From positions 3,038,001 to 3,102,000 of the forward strand of contig NZ_CP020469.1 in assembly GCF_003031405.1 (NCBI RefSeq): a DNA stretch of 64,000 nt. Reading direction: 5' to 3'. The stretch is from Halomonas sp. 'Soap Lake #6'. GTDB lineage: Bacteria > Pseudomonadota > Gammaproteobacteria > Pseudomonadales > Halomonadaceae. Each line of letters opens with the position of its first letter. Position 1 is the first letter of the stretch. Of this stretch, positions 1 through 9,944 are shown one piece after another. The position numbers and the translations under genes were made by a program. A model generated the notes under the pieces. The model had not been told where the DNA came from, made no database searches, and saw only the letters and a program-made list of their open reading frames with translations.

Positions 1-1072
1 TACCGAAGAACTCTATGCGTCGTACGTAAGTGCGCTGACCAGGGTTAACCGCAATTACCAGATCAACGGTCTCGCCATCACCGGCCATTTCCGGAACGCC
101 CTGCACTTCCGCAAACGCAAACCCCTCAGCCCCTAAGCGCTGGCGCAGAGCTTCGGTAGAAGCATTCACTTGCCCGCGGGAGAAGGTATCGCCACTGCTG
201 ATCTCAAGCAGTTGCCGTGCGTCACTTTCACTAATTTGCAGATCGCCTACAAAACGAATATCACCGACACGGTACTGACTACCCTCATCGACGTTAAGGG
301 TAATGAATATTTCCGATTTCTCTGGGCCAATAGATACCTGGGTAGAAGTGACATCGAAATTCACATAGCCACGGTCCAGATAGAAGGAGCGCAACCGCTC
401 AATATCGCCGGATAGCGCTTCGCGGGAGTACTCATCCTTAGAGAACCAGCCAAACACCCGCCCGGGGCGATCATTGAGTTCAAAAACAGAGCGTAGCGTG
501 TCATCGTCAAACGCTTCATTACCCACAATATTGATCTGACGAATTTTCGCTACTTCACCTTCATTGATATTGATGTTGACCTGAACTCGGCCTTCATCAA
601 CTGTCTCAACTTCTACATCGATACCTGCACTGTAACGACCCTGAGACTGATAAACGCCCTCCAGCTCCCGCTGAATCTCTTCCAGGGTAGAGAGTTGCAG
701 TACCTGGCCTTCGGACAAGCCCGATTGGCGTAGGCCGTTGCGCAAATCATCTTCGGAGATCTGCCGGTTACCACTAATATTCAGGCGTGCAATCGTTGGT
801 CGCTCAACTACCTGAACGATCAGAACATCACCTTCCCGTGCTAGGGAGACGTCTTCGAACAGGCCCGTCGCGAATAGGTCACGTGCAGCAGCGGTTAGCT
901 GTTGCTCGTTAACACGGTCATTCGCACTCACGGGAAACGCATTAAAGACCGAGGCGGCGGATACCCGCTGTAGTCCTTCCACACGAATGTCCGAAACATC
1001 AAAGGATTGTGCTTGGGCGCCGCTGGCGCCTGCCAGCAAGAGTGCCGCCATTCCAAGGGTCTTAATTTTCAT
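1..1072 (-). CDS. bamA: Outer-membrane assembly protein BamA, N-terminal part (cut by window edge)
   Basis: BamA is the central beta-barrel of the BAM complex that inserts outer-membrane proteins. The visible part begins with a signal peptide (KIKTLGMAALLLAGASGAQA, likely cleaved after residue 20-21), followed by DIRVEGLQRVS, the typical opening of POTRA domain 1. About four POTRA repeats follow (RLNISGNRQISEDDL and RQINIVGNEAFDDDTL open repeats), and the start of POTRA5 (YVRRIEFF) lies at the window edge, so the barrel is outside. The ATG is at 1070-1072. It lies downstream of rseP in the same direction, the usual order. The identification is secure; only the C-terminus is missing. Confidence 0.95.
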   Translation of the reverse strand, partial: MKIKTLGMAALLLAGASGAQAQSFDVSDIRVEGLQRVSAASVFNAFPVSANDRVNEQQLTAAARDLFATGLFEDVSLAREGDVLIVQVVERPTIARLNISGNRQISEDDLRNGLRQSGLSEGQVLQLSTLEEIQRELEGVYQSQGRYSAGIDVEVETVDEGRVQVNININEGEVAKIRQINIVGNEAFDDDTLRSVFELNDRPGRVFGWFSKDEYSREALSGDIERLRSFYLDRGYVNFDVTSTQVSIGPEKSEIFITLNVDEGSQYRVGDIRFVGDLQISESDARQLLEISSGDTFSRGQVNASTEALRQRLGAEGFAFAEVQGVPEMAGDGETVDLVIAVNPGQRTYVRRIEFFG

Positions 1073-1172
1073 GCAGTCAGTTCGCTCGCGTTGGTCTGCC
1101 TATCGTTCCAGACAGGCACCATATACATTTGTGCAGGCAGATGACAAGGCATCCTGCGCGCTACACGCGTCA

Positions 1173-2531
1173 TTACCACAGGCGCATCAGATCGAAATAG
1201 AGAGCCATCAACATCAGGGTACCTACCATGGCAAGCCCAATGCGCAGCCCTACCGCTTGAGTTTGCTCTGAGACCGGCCGTCCACGTACGACCTCTATAA
1301 AATAATAAAGCAGGTGCCCACCATCGAGCACTGGAATTGGCAATAAATTCAGTACCGCCAAGCTGATGGAAAGATACGCTAGAAAACCAACGAACGCTTC
1401 CATACCTGCACGAGCGGAATCACCGGAAATTTGCGCAATCGTAATCGGCCCAGATAAGTTAGAGGGTGAAATTAACCCCACTAACATTTTGCGAATCGCA
1501 TCTACCGTGAGCAACGTCATCTCGCCGGTGCGCGACACTGCTTGCCCAATCGCCTCCACCGGCCCATAGCGAATTTCACGCTGCAGCTCTTCAGGCCATG
1601 ATACCTGCTGCACACCGGCTCCAATGTACCCGACTTCAGCACCACTCTCTAATGTATTACTACCCGGCGTCAGCGACAGCGTACCTTGCTCGTCACCGCG
1701 CTGATAGCCCACCTCTAAAGTTTGGCCTGCATTCTCGCGGATCATTGCGACAAACTGCATCCAGTCCTCAACCGGCTCACCATTAAGGGAAAGGATGCGG
1801 TCACCCGGCTGAAGCCCTGCCTGAGCGGCTGCTTGACCATCTACCACTTGGCCCAGTACAGCCGGAACATCAGGCCTCCAAGGGGTAATTCCCAAGCTTT
1901 GCAGCGGCTGTGGTGGATCTTGGCGGACCAGGTAATTACTTACTGGCAGTTGGTACAACCGCGGGGTACTCGAACCTTCAGGCAACGCCTCAACGGCCAA
2001 CTCGCCGTTAAAGCCAATAATGGAAACCAGCTTAAGATTGATCTCTTCCCATGAGCGCATCGCATCGCCGTGGACTGAGGTGATTTCATCCCCATGGGCA
2101 AGCCCTGCCTGGGCAGCGGGGGAATCAGGCGTCACTTCACCCACTATAGGTGTCACCGTGGTAACGCCCACCACGAACAACGCCCAGTAAGCGACAATCG
2201 CCAGTAGAAAATTTGCCAAGGGGCCAGCAGCAACGATGGCAATTCTCTGCCATACGCTTTTGCGATTAAATGCTTGGCTTAGCTGCTCTTCTGGCACTGG
2301 CGCTTCACGCTCATCCAGCATTTTCACGTAGCCGCCTAACGGTATAGCGGCTACCACGAACTCGGTTCCATGTCGGTCCACAGTCGACCACAGCGGTTTA
2401 CCAAAACCTACTGAAAAGCGCAGCACCTTAACTCCACAGCGTCTTGCCACCCAGAAGTGGCCAAATTCGTGGAAGGTCACCAGCAACCCAAGCACCACGA
2501 TCACCGCTAAGATATTTTGTATCAGGCCCAC
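1173..2531 (-). CDS. rseP: Site-2 zinc protease RseP
   Basis: Inner-membrane metalloprotease that makes the second cut in anti-sigma factor RseA during the envelope stress response and clears signal peptides. The protein has 452 residues. The zinc motif HEFGH is at residues 21-25 in the first membrane segment, two PDZ domains fill the middle (glycine-rich loops near DSPAAQAGL and GQAAAQAGL), and the second active-site motif NLLPIPVLDGG is near residues 394-404. The start is GTG at 2531, chosen because AAGGAG lies six bases upstream. It sits between dxr and bamA, as in most gammaproteobacteria. Confidence 0.96.
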   Translation of the reverse strand: MGLIQNILAVIVVLGLLVTFHEFGHFWVARRCGVKVLRFSVGFGKPLWSTVDRHGTEFVVAAIPLGGYVKMLDEREAPVPEEQLSQAFNRKSVWQRIAIVAAGPLANFLLAIVAYWALFVVGVTTVTPIVGEVTPDSPAAQAGLAHGDEITSVHGDAMRSWEEINLKLVSIIGFNGELAVEALPEGSSTPRLYQLPVSNYLVRQDPPQPLQSLGITPWRPDVPAVLGQVVDGQAAAQAGLQPGDRILSLNGEPVEDWMQFVAMIRENAGQTLEVGYQRGDEQGTLSLTPGSNTLESGAEVGYIGAGVQQVSWPEELQREIRYGPVEAIGQAVSRTGEMTLLTVDAIRKMLVGLISPSNLSGPITIAQISGDSARAGMEAFVGFLAYLSISLAVLNLLPIPVLDGGHLLYYFIEVVRGRPVSEQTQAVGLRIGLAMVGTLMLMALYFDLMRLW

Positions 2532-2589
2532 ACTTCGCTCCTTTATACGCTGCTCAGCGAACGGCTGATGCCTACGCGTCCTGCATATT

Positions 2590-3780
2590 TCATCGCTGTA
2601 TTCTCAGCAACGCCTGCTCCCGAGCCCACTTATCCGCTGCTAATATTTGTTCCAGCGTATCGGCGCGCTCTTCAAACGTTAGGCCCATCACTTCAGCCAC
2701 CACATCAGCTATCGAGCTGAAGCCAAGCTGTCCTTCCAAAAATGCATCTACCGCCACTTCATTTGCGGCGTTCAAAATCGCAGGGGCTGCGCCCCCCGTT
2801 TTCATTGCTTCGCGGGCTAACCGCAGGCAGGGAAAGCGGGTCTCATCCGGCGCTTCAAAATCAAGCCTGGCCACCTGGAAAATATCAAGTGTCTCAACAC
2901 CTGCATCAATACGCTCAGGCCACGCTAACCCATAAGCAATAGGCGTGCGCATATCAGGGTTACCCAACTGCGCGATCACCGAACCGTCATCGTAAGCAGC
3001 CATGGAGTGGATTACGCTTTGCGGATGAACGACTACTTGAATTTGCTCTGGAGTGGCATCGAACAGCCAGCACGCCTCGATTAGCTCTAGCCCTTTATTC
3101 ATTAACGTGGCGCTGTCCACCGAGATCTTACGCCCCATTGACCAGTTAGGATGAGCGCAGGCCTGCTCCGGCGTTACCCTGGCAATATCCTCCGAGCTCC
3201 AGGTACGAAAAGGCCCTCCAGAGGCAGTCAGCAGCAATTGGCGAACGCCGTGGCGCTCAAGACCACCACGATGCTGAGCAGGTAGACACTGGTAGATAGC
3301 ATTATGTTCAGAGTCAATAGGCAAGAGTGTTGCACCTGAACGGGCAATGGCATCCATAAAGAGCGCGCCACTCATTACTAGCGCCTCTTTATTGGCAAGC
3401 AGTACACGCTTACCAGCCTCTGCCGCTGCCAGTGCAGGTAGCAGCCCTGCCGCCCCCACAATAGCAGCCATTACCGTGTCAACCTGGGCGTCTCGCGCCA
3501 CTCGGCAGAGCGCCTCCGGGCCAGCTTGCACCTCAGTAGCGACTCCCGCCTCGGTTAACGCATCATGCAGCCACTGAGCATCTACTGAGTTGTGTAAGAC
3601 CGCCACGCGGGGCTGATGCTTCCTACACTGTGCTAGCAAGGCTTCTTTCGACGTGTGGGCAGTCAGCGCATAAACCCGGTAACGATCAGGATGGCGTGCA
3701 ATCACATCCAGAGTGCTGTTGCCTACTGAGCCAGTTGAACCTAGTACCGTTACGTGCTGAAGAGTCGGCTGCTGACTCAT
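2590..3780 (-). CDS. dxr: 1-deoxy-D-xylulose 5-phosphate reductoisomerase
   Basis: Converts DXP to methylerythritol 4-phosphate using NADPH, the first committed step of the MEP isoprenoid pathway. The 396-residue protein has the N-terminal dinucleotide loop [13 protein letters not shown] (about residues 14-26), the [11 protein letters not shown] segment, the metal-binding IDSEHNA region and HPQSVIHSM, all typical of Dxr (IspC). The start overlaps the cdsA stop by four bases, which suggests translational coupling. Downstream UppS uses the isoprenoid precursors this pathway supplies. Confidence 0.97.
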   Translation of the reverse strand: MSQQPTLQHVTVLGSTGSVGNSTLDVIARHPDRYRVYALTAHTSKEALLAQCRKHQPRVAVLHNSVDAQWLHDALTEAGVATEVQAGPEALCRVARDAQVDTVMAAIVGAAGLLPALAAAEAGKRVLLANKEALVMSGALFMDAIARSGATLLPIDSEHNAIYQCLPAQHRGGLERHGVRQLLLTASGGPFRTWSSEDIARVTPEQACAHPNWSMGRKISVDSATLMNKGLELIEACWLFDATPEQIQVVVHPQSVIHSMAAYDDGSVIAQLGNPDMRTPIAYGLAWPERIDAGVETLDIFQVARLDFEAPDETRFPCLRLAREAMKTGGAAPAILNAANEVAVDAFLEGQLGFSSIADVVAEVMGLTFEERADTLEQILAADKWAREQALLRIQR

Positions 3781-4592
3781 AGCAATGGCACCTGCAATAG
3801 CTGTAAGTAAAGCAAAGCAAAGATGGGAATCGCCGCCGTTAGGCTATCAATGCGATCCAGTACGCCACCATGACCCGGTAACAACTGGCTAGAGTCCTTA
3901 ATATTACGGTAGCGCTTAAGCATGCTTTCCAACAAATCACCCAGCACCGAAACAAACGTCACCAGGGCAGTAATAGCAATCAGCGTAGCGCCGCCTGCGG
4001 CACCCAACGGCTGCCAAAAAGCAAATACCACTGCCAGCAACACGGTTACCACTAAGCCACCAATGACACCTTCCCAGGATTTCCCTGGACTAACCTGGGG
4101 AGCCAACTTGCGTTTTCCCCAGCGACGACCAGCAAAATAGGCACCAATATCAGCGCCCCAAACCAGCAACAGAACAAATAGCAACCATACCGCACCACTA
4201 TCGCGGAGAACATTGAAACCAACCCAGCATGGCAGCAGCACCCATAATCCCATCAGTAAACGCCGAGAGGTTGACTGCCATTGCTGACCAGCCTCTGGGT
4301 AACGGGTAACCCAATACAGGTTTAGCAGCCACCCCGCCGCCGCAAGCCATAACGGCCAAACGGCGAATGCTGCGCCACTCAACCACATAACGAGCATTAG
4401 CAGCGCCAGCACAGCCACCCATTGCAAGCGCGAGCGCTGTTGGGTAACTCCAGCCAAATTCGTCCACTCCCACGCACCTAACAGCACAATAAGTGCTGCA
4501 AACAGCGCAAAGGCGCCACCATGTAATCCGAACAGGCCGATCAGCGTCAGGGGAGCTAACCAGGCTGCGGTGATAATCCGCTGTTTAAGCAC
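3777..4592 (-). CDS. cdsA: Phosphatidate cytidylyltransferase
   Basis: Integral membrane enzyme that makes CDP-diacylglycerol from phosphatidic acid and CTP, the branch point for all phospholipids. The protein has 271 residues and is very hydrophobic, with about eight membrane segments. The CdsA signature is clear near the C-terminus: [13 protein letters not shown], then [10 protein letters not shown], then [19 protein letters not shown] with its catalytic Asp residues. It overlaps uppS by eight bases and dxr by four, within a tightly packed operon. Confidence 0.96.
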   Translation of the reverse strand: MLKQRIITAAWLAPLTLIGLFGLHGGAFALFAALIVLLGAWEWTNLAGVTQQRSRLQWVAVLALLMLVMWLSGAAFAVWPLWLAAAGWLLNLYWVTRYPEAGQQWQSTSRRLLMGLWVLLPCWVGFNVLRDSGAVWLLFVLLLVWGADIGAYFAGRRWGKRKLAPQVSPGKSWEGVIGGLVVTVLLAVVFAFWQPLGAAGGATLIAITALVTFVSVLGDLLESMLKRYRNIKDSSQLLPGHGGVLDRIDSLTAAIPIFALLYLQLLQVPLL

Positions 4593-5370
4593 CTTGCGCC
4601 TCTATTTGTTCGTCAGTCATGCCAAAGCGGCGGCGACGCTGGCAAAAGTCATCCAGCGCTTTATCGAACGCCACTGCGTCAAAATCAGGCCACAGCAGGG
4701 GGGAAAAATGTAGCTCTGCGTAGGCTAACTGCCACAGCATAAAGTTGGAGAGACGCTGCTCTCCACTGGTGCGAATACATAAATCCACCGGCGGTACTTG
4801 GTGGGTGTTCATCGCCATATCAAAGCGCGCTTCATCGATATCTGCTGCAGCCAACTCCCCGGCGGCAACCTGCTCAGCCAACTGCTTTGCTGCGCGGGTA
4901 ATATCCCACTGGCCACCATAGTTGGCAGCAATCACCAAGTGCATCCCCGTGTTAGCGGCGGTCAGCGCTTCAGCGCGCTGAATATGCTTCTGGATAGCAT
5001 TGGAGAAGCCTCGCTGCTCACCAATAATAGAAAGGCGAACATTACGCTCGTTGAGCTTTTTAACTTCTCGCTTAAGAGCCATCAAAAAAAGCTCCATAAG
5101 CGCATTCACTTCCGCCGCAGGACGCTTCCAGTTTTCACTTGAAAACGCAAATAAGCTTAATGTTTTTACGCCACGCTCGGCAGCGCGCTGTATCACCGTT
5201 CTCACGGCCTCAACGCCAGCACGATGTCCGCGCACGCCGGAAAGCCCTCGGGCACGCGCCCAGCGGTTGTTGCCATCCATTATGATAGCAACATGCAGCG
5301 GCAACGACTCCTCGGAGTGAGAAGGCGCCGCACCGCCCGTCTGCTCTTCAGGAAGCTGCGGTGACGTCAT
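4585..5370 (-). CDS. uppS: Undecaprenyl (isoprenyl) diphosphate synthase UppS
   Basis: Cis-prenyltransferase that condenses isopentenyl diphosphate onto farnesyl diphosphate to make the C55 lipid carrier for peptidoglycan and O-antigen. IIMDGNNRWA carries the essential Asp and is followed by SGVRGHRAG. The C-terminal motif RTSGEQRLSNFMLWQ binds the diphosphate. The reading frame can be extended to a GTG at 5385, but the ATG at 5370 gives 261 residues, nearer the usual length. It overlaps cdsA. Confidence 0.95.
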   Translation of the reverse strand: MTSPQLPEEQTGGAAPSHSEESLPLHVAIIMDGNNRWARARGLSGVRGHRAGVEAVRTVIQRAAERGVKTLSLFAFSSENWKRPAAEVNALMELFLMALKREVKKLNERNVRLSIIGEQRGFSNAIQKHIQRAEALTAANTGMHLVIAANYGGQWDITRAAKQLAEQVAAGELAAADIDEARFDMAMNTHQVPPVDLCIRTSGEQRLSNFMLWQLAYAELHFSPLLWPDFDAVAFDKALDDFCQRRRRFGMTDEQIEAQGA

Positions 5371-5418
5371 GGTTTCTCGCACCAAAGATCAGTCATAATA
5401 AAGCCAAACAATGGCCTA

Positions 5419-5440
5419 GCGGGCAGCGCTCGCTGCCCGC
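5419..5440. other. Perfect 10-bp inverted repeat between frr and uppS
   Basis: GCGGGCAGCG (5419-5428) and CGCTGCCCGC (5431-5440) are perfectly complementary around a CT loop. No T-run follows on either strand, so a simple terminator is unlikely. It could be an attenuator or RNA-processing hairpin between frr and uppS; that role is inferred. Confidence 0.5.
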
Positions 5441-5466
5441 GGCTAAGTGAAAGCAGATAGCTATAA

Positions 5467-5515
5467 CTACAATAACTATACTTACAATCAATAACTATAC
5501 TTACAATAACTATAC
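5467..5515. repeat. Three tandem copies of a 15-bp unit at the frr stop codon
   Basis: Units ttacaataactatac occur at 5501-5515, at 5482-5500 (with a four-base insertion) and at 5467-5481 (first base changed). The frr stop codon TAG (5510-5512) lies inside the first unit, so the duplication spread from the 3' end of the gene into the frr-uppS gap. In coding orientation each unit adds further TAG or TAA triplets. Confidence 0.85.
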
Positions 5516-6067
5516 CTGCATGAGATCTTGTTCTTTTGCGGCAAGCGCCTTATCGATCTCAGCGATAAACTTATCGGTCAGCTTCTGGATTTCGTCTTCC
5601 CCTTGACGCTGATCATCTTCAGTAATCTCTTTATCCTTAAGCAAGGATTTGAAATCACCGTTGGCATCGCGACGTACATTTCGTACAGCAACTCGGGCGT
5701 TTTCGGCTTCGCTACGTGCCTGCTTGATGTAGCCTTTCCGAGTCTCCTCGGTCAACATCGGCATCGGTACGCGGATCACGTTCCCGGCACTTGAAGGATT
5801 AAGACCAAGATCTGACGTCATGATGGCCTTTTCAACTTTAGCCACCATGCCCTGCTCCCAGGGAGCTACCGCCAGCGTACGCGCATCTTCCACGTTAACC
5901 GAAGCCACTTGGCTTAGCGGCACTTGGCTACCGTAATAGTCGACAGTTACAGCATCCAAAATACTGGGGTGAGCACGCCCAGTACGGATCTTGTTGAAGT
6001 TGCCATTCAGCGCTTCAACGCTTTTCTTCATGCGAGATTCTGCATCTTTCTTAATGTCGTTGATCAC
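5510..6067 (-). CDS. frr: Ribosome recycling factor
   Basis: With EF-G, splits the post-termination ribosome. The protein has 185 residues, the standard length. Motifs include [27 protein letters not shown] and the C-terminal helix [20 protein letters not shown] of the three-helix bundle. The start is GTG at 6067, with a GAGGG ribosome-binding site upstream, only four bases after the pyrH stop. The stop codon sits in a tandem repeat. Confidence 0.97.
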   Translation of the reverse strand: MINDIKKDAESRMKKSVEALNGNFNKIRTGRAHPSILDAVTVDYYGSQVPLSQVASVNVEDARTLAVAPWEQGMVAKVEKAIMTSDLGLNPSSAGNVIRVPMPMLTEETRKGYIKQARSEAENARVAVRNVRRDANGDFKSLLKDKEITEDDQRQGEDEIQKLTDKFIAEIDKALAAKEQDLMQV

Positions 6068-6071
6068 GATA

Positions 6072-6845
6072 TTACCCTCTGTCTATCAGCGTGCCTTCCT
6101 TGCCCCCTACTACCAAATTCAGCAGGGCGCCAGGCTTGTTCATATCGAATACCCGCACTGGCATATTATGGTCACGTACCAGGCAGATAGCGGTCAAATC
6201 CATCACACCCAATTTTTGCTCTAGGGCGTCGTCATAAGAGAGCTGGTCGTACTTCACGGCATCAGGATGTTTAACAGGATCCTTATTGTACACGCCATCG
6301 ACCTTGGTGGCCTTGATCACAACATCCACGTCCACTTCAATGCCACGCAGACAAGCAGCGGAGTCGGTCGTGAAGAAAGGATTACCGGTGCCCGCAGAAA
6401 ACAGCACAACATCGCCAGATGTTAAATAGCGGATGGCAGTGCGGCGGTCATAGTGCTCCACCACACCACTCATGGGAATCGCTGACATGACCCGCGAACG
6501 AATATTAGAACGCTCCAGGGCATCGCGCATTGCCAGGGCATTCATCACTGTTGCCAGCATTCCCATGTGGTCACCCGTCACCCGGTCCATACCGGCTTCG
6601 TTTAGTGCGGCGCCACGGAAGAGGTTACCACCACCAATTACAATACCCACCTGAACACCTATACCGACCAACTGGCCGATCTCAAGCGCCATGCGATCCA
6701 ACACTTTAGGATCAATACCAAAATCGTGCTCCCCCATTAGCGCTTCACCAGAAAGCTTCAGCAAAATACGCTTATATTTTGACTTAGACTTCTCGATTTT
6801 ACTGGGGATAGCAGCGGGGCTAGACTCTTGAACATCGCGTGACAT
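6072..6845 (-). CDS. pyrH: UMP kinase
   Basis: Amino-acid-kinase-fold enzyme that phosphorylates UMP to UDP and acts as a hexamer in pyrimidine synthesis. Motifs: [14 protein letters not shown], the glycine loop [13 protein letters not shown], and [20 protein letters not shown]. The frame is open up to 6905, but ATG 6845 is preferred: CAGGAG lies seven bases upstream and the protein is then 257 residues. That is still slightly longer than E. coli PyrH because of a polar N-terminal extension ([20 protein letters not shown]). Followed closely by frr. Confidence 0.96.
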   Translation of the reverse strand: MSRDVQESSPAAIPSKIEKSKSKYKRILLKLSGEALMGEHDFGIDPKVLDRMALEIGQLVGIGVQVGIVIGGGNLFRGAALNEAGMDRVTGDHMGMLATVMNALAMRDALERSNIRSRVMSAIPMSGVVEHYDRRTAIRYLTSGDVVLFSAGTGNPFFTTDSAACLRGIEVDVDVVIKATKVDGVYNKDPVKHPDAVKYDQLSYDDALEQKLGVMDLTAICLVRDHNMPVRVFDMNKPGALLNLVVGGKEGTLIDRG

Positions 6846-6921
6846 GGCATATCTCCTGAGGCTGACCTGAACACAGGCGGGCGAGGCGGCCCTTTCATTT
6901 AGCAAGGGCTGGATACACGAA

Positions 6922-6943
6922 GGCGTGCGCTCGCGCGCACGCC
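6922..6943. other. 9-bp hairpin between tsf and pyrH
   Basis: GGCGTGCGC (6922-6930) and GCGCACGCC (6935-6943) flank a TCGC loop. On the plus strand it is followed by ATCTTTTT, but tsf and pyrH are read from the minus strand, where no T-run follows. An intercistronic processing or attenuation hairpin is plausible. Confidence 0.5.
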
Positions 6944-6967
6944 ATCTTTTTACTAGAACCTCTGACC

Positions 6968-7837
6968 TTAGCGACGGCCAGCTTGTTCCATGACTTCTTT
7001 AGCAAAGTCGACTTCTTCTTTCTCGATGCCTTCGCCCACTTCAAAGCGGATAAAGCCAACTACTTCACCACCAGCAGCTTTGACAAACTCAGCAACAGAC
7101 TGGTTCGGGTCTTTAACAAACGGCTGCTCGGTCAGGCTGTTTTCAGCCAGGTACTTCTTCAGGCGGCCTTCAACCATCTTCTCAGCGATTTGCTCTGGCT
7201 TGCCTGCCATGTCCGGCTGGGCCAGGATGATCGCTTTCTCTTTGTCCAGCTCTTCCTGCGGCATATCTTCCGGAAGGGCTACAGCAGGATTGATCGCTGC
7301 AACGTGCATAGCAACGTCTTTAGCAGCTTCGCTGTTGCCACCTTTCAGAATGGTCAGAACGCCAATGCGGCCACCGTGGACATATTCGCCCACCAGACCA
7401 CCTTCAACAGCGTTTACTACAACGGCACGACGTACGCCGATGTTCTCACCAATCTTCTGAACCAGCTGTTCACGAGCAGACTCGAGATCGCCAGCCATAA
7501 CAGCGGCTACATCTTCATTTTTCGCTGCAAAGAACGCATCAGCGATCTTGCCGGTGAAAGCAATGAAGTTGTCGTCACGGGCAACGAAGTCAGTTTCAGA
7601 GTTGATTTCGACCATAACGCCGTAGCTACCATCTTCTGCTACGCGCGTAACAACCGCACCCTCTGCAGCGGTACGACCCGCTTTCTTCGCGGCTTTAAGA
7701 CCAGAGCTTTTACGCAGGTTCTCAATCGCGACTTCGATGTCACCGTCGGCTTCGGTGAGTGCTTTTTTACACTCCATCATGCCAAGACCGGTACGTTCGC
7801 GCAGTTCCTTAACCTGGGAGGCGCTAATAGCTGCCAT
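6968..7837 (-). CDS. tsf: Elongation factor Ts
   Basis: Guanine-nucleotide exchange factor for EF-Tu. The N-terminal UBA-like domain contains [20 protein letters not shown] (about residues 13-32), and the core has [12 protein letters not shown], the segment that contacts EF-Tu. The protein has 289 residues. Transcribed after rpsB, as in nearly all bacteria, with a terminator-like structure between them that could tune the S2 to EF-Ts ratio. Confidence 0.97.
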   Translation of the reverse strand: MAAISASQVKELRERTGLGMMECKKALTEADGDIEVAIENLRKSSGLKAAKKAGRTAAEGAVVTRVAEDGSYGVMVEINSETDFVARDDNFIAFTGKIADAFFAAKNEDVAAVMAGDLESAREQLVQKIGENIGVRRAVVVNAVEGGLVGEYVHGGRIGVLTILKGGNSEAAKDVAMHVAAINPAVALPEDMPQEELDKEKAIILAQPDMAGKPEQIAEKMVEGRLKKYLAENSLTEQPFVKDPNQSVAEFVKAAGGEVVGFIRFEVGEGIEKEEVDFAKEVMEQAGRR

Positions 7838-7985
7838 GAGAATTCACCTCGGTAATGGTTCTAGCTGAAAGTTAAACGCGCTACAGAGTATAAGCTCAAT
7901 AGATGACCGCTTTGTATCACTATGCAGCGCGCTTGCCGGCGTTTAGTGTCCGGCGCATTCGTCCCGCCTGGGCGAACCCAAAGCG

Positions 7986-8012
7986 GGAAAAAGGGGGCAT
8001 AAGGCCCCCTCT
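7986..8012 (-). terminator. Terminator/attenuator between rpsB and tsf
   Basis: AGGGGGC (7992-7998) pairs with GCCCCCT (8004-8010) around a five-base loop. Read on the minus strand the hairpin is followed by TTTTT. It lies between rpsB and tsf, where partial termination would let more S2 than EF-Ts be made. Confidence 0.65.
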
Positions 8013-8055
8013 TAACACGATGCGGCTCATCTGTCCGCCGCACCGCCTGCTAGCG

Positions 8056-8805
8056 TTACTCTGCAGCAGCGTCCGTGTCGACGGAAGCGGCTTCTTCAGC
8101 AACTTCAACAAACTCGTCTGGACGACCTTCTTTAGCGCGGTTACAGGCGTCGGCAATTGCCTTAACGTAAATCTGAATAGCGCGGATGGAGTCATCGTTA
8201 CCCGGGATTACGTAGTCAACGCCATCCGGGTTTGAGTTGGTATCTACTACACCAATAACTGGGATACCCAGTTTGTTGGCTTCGTTGATCGCGATACGCT
8301 CGTGGTCAACGTCGATAACGAACAGAGCGTCCGGCAGGCCACCCATGTTCTTGATACCGCCGATAGAACGCTCAAGCTTCTCTTGCTCACGCGTTGCCAT
8401 CAAAACTTCTTTCTTGGTCAGCTTGTCGAAAGTACCGTCTTCGCGCATAACTTCTAGGTCACGCAGACGCTTGATAGACTGACGAATAGTCTTGAAGTTA
8501 GTCAGCATACCGCCTAACCAGCGATGGTTAACGAACGGCTGATTAACGCGATTTGCTTCTTCTTTGATGATCTTACTGGCGCTGCGCTTGGTGCCAACAA
8601 ACAAAATTTTGTTGTTGGATGCCGCCATCTTCTCAATCACGTCGATCGCTTCATTAAGCGCCGGCAGAGTGTGCTCGAGGTTGATGATGTGAATCTTGTT
8701 GCGCGCGCCGAAGATGAACTTACCCATCTTCGGGTTCCAGTACTTGGTTTGGTGACCGAAGTGAGCGCCTGCTTTCAGCAGGTCACGCATATTAACGTGA
8801 GACAT
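8056..8805 (-). CDS. rpsB: 30S ribosomal protein S2
   Basis: Small-subunit protein at the head-body junction. The protein has 249 residues and starts [20 protein letters not shown], with [18 protein letters not shown] and [20 protein letters not shown], diagnostic of S2. The C-terminal tail is acidic and alanine-rich ([19 protein letters not shown]), consistent with a halophile. First gene of the rpsB-tsf operon, behind a leader of about 220 bases. Confidence 0.98.
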   Translation of the reverse strand: MSHVNMRDLLKAGAHFGHQTKYWNPKMGKFIFGARNKIHIINLEHTLPALNEAIDVIEKMAASNNKILFVGTKRSASKIIKEEANRVNQPFVNHRWLGGMLTNFKTIRQSIKRLRDLEVMREDGTFDKLTKKEVLMATREQEKLERSIGGIKNMGGLPDALFVIDVDHERIAINEANKLGIPVIGVVDTNSNPDGVDYVIPGNDDSIRAIQIYVKAIADACNRAKEGRPDEFVEVAEEAASVDTDAAAE

Positions 8806-9152
8806 GATAAAACTCCTGAAACTCGGGTTAGGCCTCCACGCACCCCATGGATCCGACCAGTGGTATCGTTAGACGTTACCAGCGGCACCCGGGACCATGT
8901 GCCGGTGCATGTGTGTTTTCAAGGCTTGCTGTTGAGCAGCACGGGGGTATCCTTGCTGCAGTCTAATTGGCTTTCCACTGTCCAGCCTGCTAGCAATGTT
9001 GCGAGGGCTGGCGATTGCAGGAAAGCGCGCGGCTTTATACCATAGATCCTTGCCAAGATGAAGTCATCACCTACTCATCACCTACGCAACGGTCTAAATT
9101 TGCCGCTCGTTACTGCTGTTCACCACTTACTTAGAATCCATATCGAGAATTC
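8806..9152. promoter_or_regulatory. rpsB leader and divergent rpsB/map promoter region
   Basis: This 347-base gap holds no gene. On the minus strand a -10 box TATAAA (9034-9039) is followed by a GC-rich GCCGCGCGC discriminator, typical of stringently controlled ribosomal promoters; the -35 is weak. The resulting leader of about 220 bases contains possible stems CGGCAC/GTGCCG (8883-8888 with 8899-8904) and TGCT/AGCA near 8928-8938. Leader-mediated S2 autoregulation of rpsB is known in gammaproteobacteria; here it is inferred. A weak plus-strand promoter for map (TTACTG 9110-9115, TAGAAT 9132-9137) may also be present. Confidence 0.5.
9064..9085. repeat. 11-bp perfect tandem duplication between rpsB and map
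   Basis: The unit tcatcacctac occurs at 9064-9074 and 9075-9085, directly upstream of the presumed rpsB -35 region and behind the map promoter. Confidence 0.8.
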
Positions 9153-9944
9153 ATGAACGTTCCCATCAAGACGCCTTCTGAAATCGAGAAAATGCGCGAA
9201 GCCGGACGCCAAGCCGCCAGCGTCATTGAAATGATCACTCCGCTCATCAAAGCGGGCATTAGCACCGGCGAAATTGACCGCCTTTGTCATGACTTTATCG
9301 TCAAAGAGTTAGGTTCGGCACCGGCACCGCTTAACTATCACGGCTTCCCCAAAGCCACCTGCACTTCGATTAACCATGTGGTGTGCCACGGCATTCCCGA
9401 TGATGCCAAAAAGCTCAAGAACGGCGACATCATGAACCTGGATATTACCGTAAAAACCCCTGACGGCTATCACGGCGATTCCAGTGTAATGTTTGTCATC
9501 GGCGAAACCATCCAAGGCGAACGCCTGTGCCGTATCACCCAAGAGTGTTTGTATAAAAGCATCGCACTGGTCAAACCTGGCGTGCGCTTATCCGAACTCG
9601 CCCGCGTGATTCAGCAGCATGCAGAAGCTCACGGCTACTCCGTGGTGCGCGACTTTTGTGGCCACGGCATCGGCGCCGACTTCCACGAAGACCCTCAGTT
9701 TTTACACTATGACGGCTATGCACCAGACGCCGATATTTCCCTGGAAGCGGGCATGTGTTTCACCATTGAGCCAATGATTAACGTGGGTGGTTATAAAACC
9801 AAGGTACTACGTGATGGCTGGACAGCTGTGACCAAGGACCGTAGCCTGTCCGCTCAGTGGGAGCACACGCTACTTGTTACCGATACCGGCGTTGAGGTGC
9901 TAACCGCACGCAGCGACGAAGACCTTAGTTTTATTAGCCGCTAA
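9153..9944 (+). CDS. map: Methionine aminopeptidase, type I
   Basis: Removes N-terminal formyl-cleaved methionine from new proteins. The protein has 263 residues. Metal ligands appear in the expected order: DITVKTPDGYHGD, the motif DFCGHGIGADFHEDP, FTIEPMINVGG, and SAQWEHTLLVT near the C-terminus. There is no N-terminal zinc-finger extension, so this is type Ia. The stop codon overlaps the glnD start (TAATG), which suggests coupling. Divergent from rpsB, as in other gammaproteobacteria. Confidence 0.97.
   Translation: MNVPIKTPSEIEKMREAGRQAASVIEMITPLIKAGISTGEIDRLCHDFIVKELGSAPAPLNYHGFPKATCTSINHVVCHGIPDDAKKLKNGDIMNLDITVKTPDGYHGDSSVMFVIGETIQGERLCRITQECLYKSIALVKPGVRLSELARVIQQHAEAHGYSVVRDFCGHGIGADFHEDPQFLHYDGYAPDADISLEAGMCFTIEPMINVGGYKTKVLRDGWTAVTKDRSLSAQWEHTLLVTDTGVEVLTARSDEDLSFISR

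Noticed and set aside
6983..7855. Long plus-strand open frame (290 codons) opposite tsf
   Set aside because: Antisense shadow of a highly expressed, codon-biased gene; no ribosome-binding site or family motif.
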